NCBI GenBank assembly: GCA_016762975.1
Contig: JAESUV010000008.1
Location: forward strand, 1-12,619
Reading direction: 5' to 3'
Source: Gammaproteobacteria bacterium
Lineage (GTDB): Bacteria > Pseudomonadota > Gammaproteobacteria > Pseudomonadales > Pseudohongiellaceae
DNA: 12,619 nt
Within the stretch, counting starts at the first letter, position 1, and each line of letters begins with the position of its first letter. The position numbers and the translations under genes are program-made. The notes beneath the pieces were generated by a model that ran no database searches, had not been told where the DNA came from, and saw only the letters and a program-made list of their open reading frames with translations. Positions 12,225 through 12,619 of the stretch are shown in pieces.

Positions 12225-12262
12225 TTGTTAATGTTTCTCTACATAAGCTCCCTTATGTAGGG
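12225..12262 (+). repeat. Hairpin repeat R2 upstream of the recombinase gene
   Basis: A close relative of R1 (10087-10127). Here the arms are perfect: CTACATAAG (12239-12247) pairs with CTTATGTAG (12252-12260) around CTCC. It lies about 50 bp before the recombinase start. A GGAGGGAGGG at about 12283-12292 could pair with the CTCCC of the hairpin. It may be the recombinase's operator or its attachment site. Confidence 0.7.
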
Positions 12263-12310
12263 TAAGTCTGTTTTGGGCTTGCTGGAGGGAGGGTTTGGTG
12301 GATAGACAGC

Positions 12311-12619
12311 ATGATGCGCAGTTTGATTGGAACCCCTTCTCTTTTCCCGCATAAGGATATTTCAGACCTGGCGCCTCAGTTGGTGGCCGATAAAATGAGC
12401 GAGCTGGGCATTCCTCTGACGCCCAAACAGACGCCGACGCTCTTTCTTTGGTGGGTGCTCTATGTGCAGCTCGAGGTAGCCGGGGTTAAGGCGAAGGCCA
12501 CCGAAGAAGCTAAGTGGCAAGACATGAGAGGGTTTCTGAGTTGGTTTGCGGAGGCCAATGGCCACTTGCACGTGGAAGCATGGCTCAAACGCGATACGGC
12601 GGGGTTTCTGGATAGCTTG
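12311..12619 (+). CDS. Tyrosine recombinase/integrase, N-terminal part (runs off the window)
   Basis: 103 codons are present from ATG 12311 (ATG 12314 is equally possible); the gene continues past the window. The segment with TEEAKWQDMRGFLSWFAEAN followed by HVEAWLKRDTAGFLDSL fits the N-terminal core-binding (SAM-like) domain of XerC/XerD-type or phage integrases, where a T-xx-Y/A-xxx-L-xx-F-xx-F pattern precedes W-xxx-D-xxx-FL. The catalytic R-H-R-Y domain is outside the window. Upstream is the perfect hairpin R2. A poor ribosome site (GGAGGG about 18 bases away) makes the start tentative. If active, it would act on att sites nearby. Confidence 0.7.
   Translation, partial: MMRSLIGTPSLFPHKDISDLAPQLVADKMSELGIPLTPKQTPTLFLWWVLYVQLEVAGVKAKATEEAKWQDMRGFLSWFAEANGHLHVEAWLKRDTAGFLDSL

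Overview
The window looks like part of a plasmid, or of a plasmid-derived region, from a GC-rich Gram-negative bacterium. Three lines of evidence support this: an iteron origin with a perfect DnaA box, a parA / ribbon-helix-helix / repA gene set with overlapping starts, and clear lipoprotein signals. The secreted cysteine-rich proteins and the Asp/Ser/Thr/Ala/Gly linker after a lipobox resemble proteins of Myxococcota or Bradymonadota. That placement is an inference and is not proven by any gene here.

Layout. 1-177: fragment of a G-free pyrimidine repeat. 178-1365 (-): a Schlafen AlbA_2-type protein. 1366-2261: non-coding repeats, including the first copy (E1) of an unusual structured element. 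2262-2940: a small antitoxin-like gene overlapping a nucleotidyltransferase toxin gene broken by one frameshift. About 3117-3338: remnant of a Tn3-family transposase. 3475-3699: a small peptide with a double-glycine leader, probably a bacteriocin or RiPP precursor. 3767-3837: duplicated scrap of the toxin gene. 3882-4136 (-): orphan addiction-module antitoxin. 4137-5985: about 1.8 kb of non-coding DNA full of hairpins, with two more copies (E2, E3) of the structured element on the minus strand. 5986-6284: replication origin. 6319-8227: parA, RHH gene and repA. 8652-12175: seven small genes, of which five look exported (lipoproteins and cysteine-rich proteins). 12311-end: start of a tyrosine recombinase.

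How the parts work together. The origin and the parA-RHH-rep operon form a compact replication and partition core. The region to its left is accessory and decaying, with a broken toxin, a lone antitoxin, a transposase remnant and palindromic repeats. The region to its right is a cargo block of exported proteins. It is partly bounded by two copies of a hairpin repeat, one of which lies directly upstream of the recombinase.

The most notable signal is the E1/E2/E3 family. On its own strand each copy has a tract almost or wholly free of G (145 nt with no G in E1), followed by a 23-31 bp hairpin. The 13-14 nt loop and the inner stem are conserved, the outer stem sequence differs between copies, and yet both arms stay complementary. 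This points to selection on structure. I do not recognise the family.
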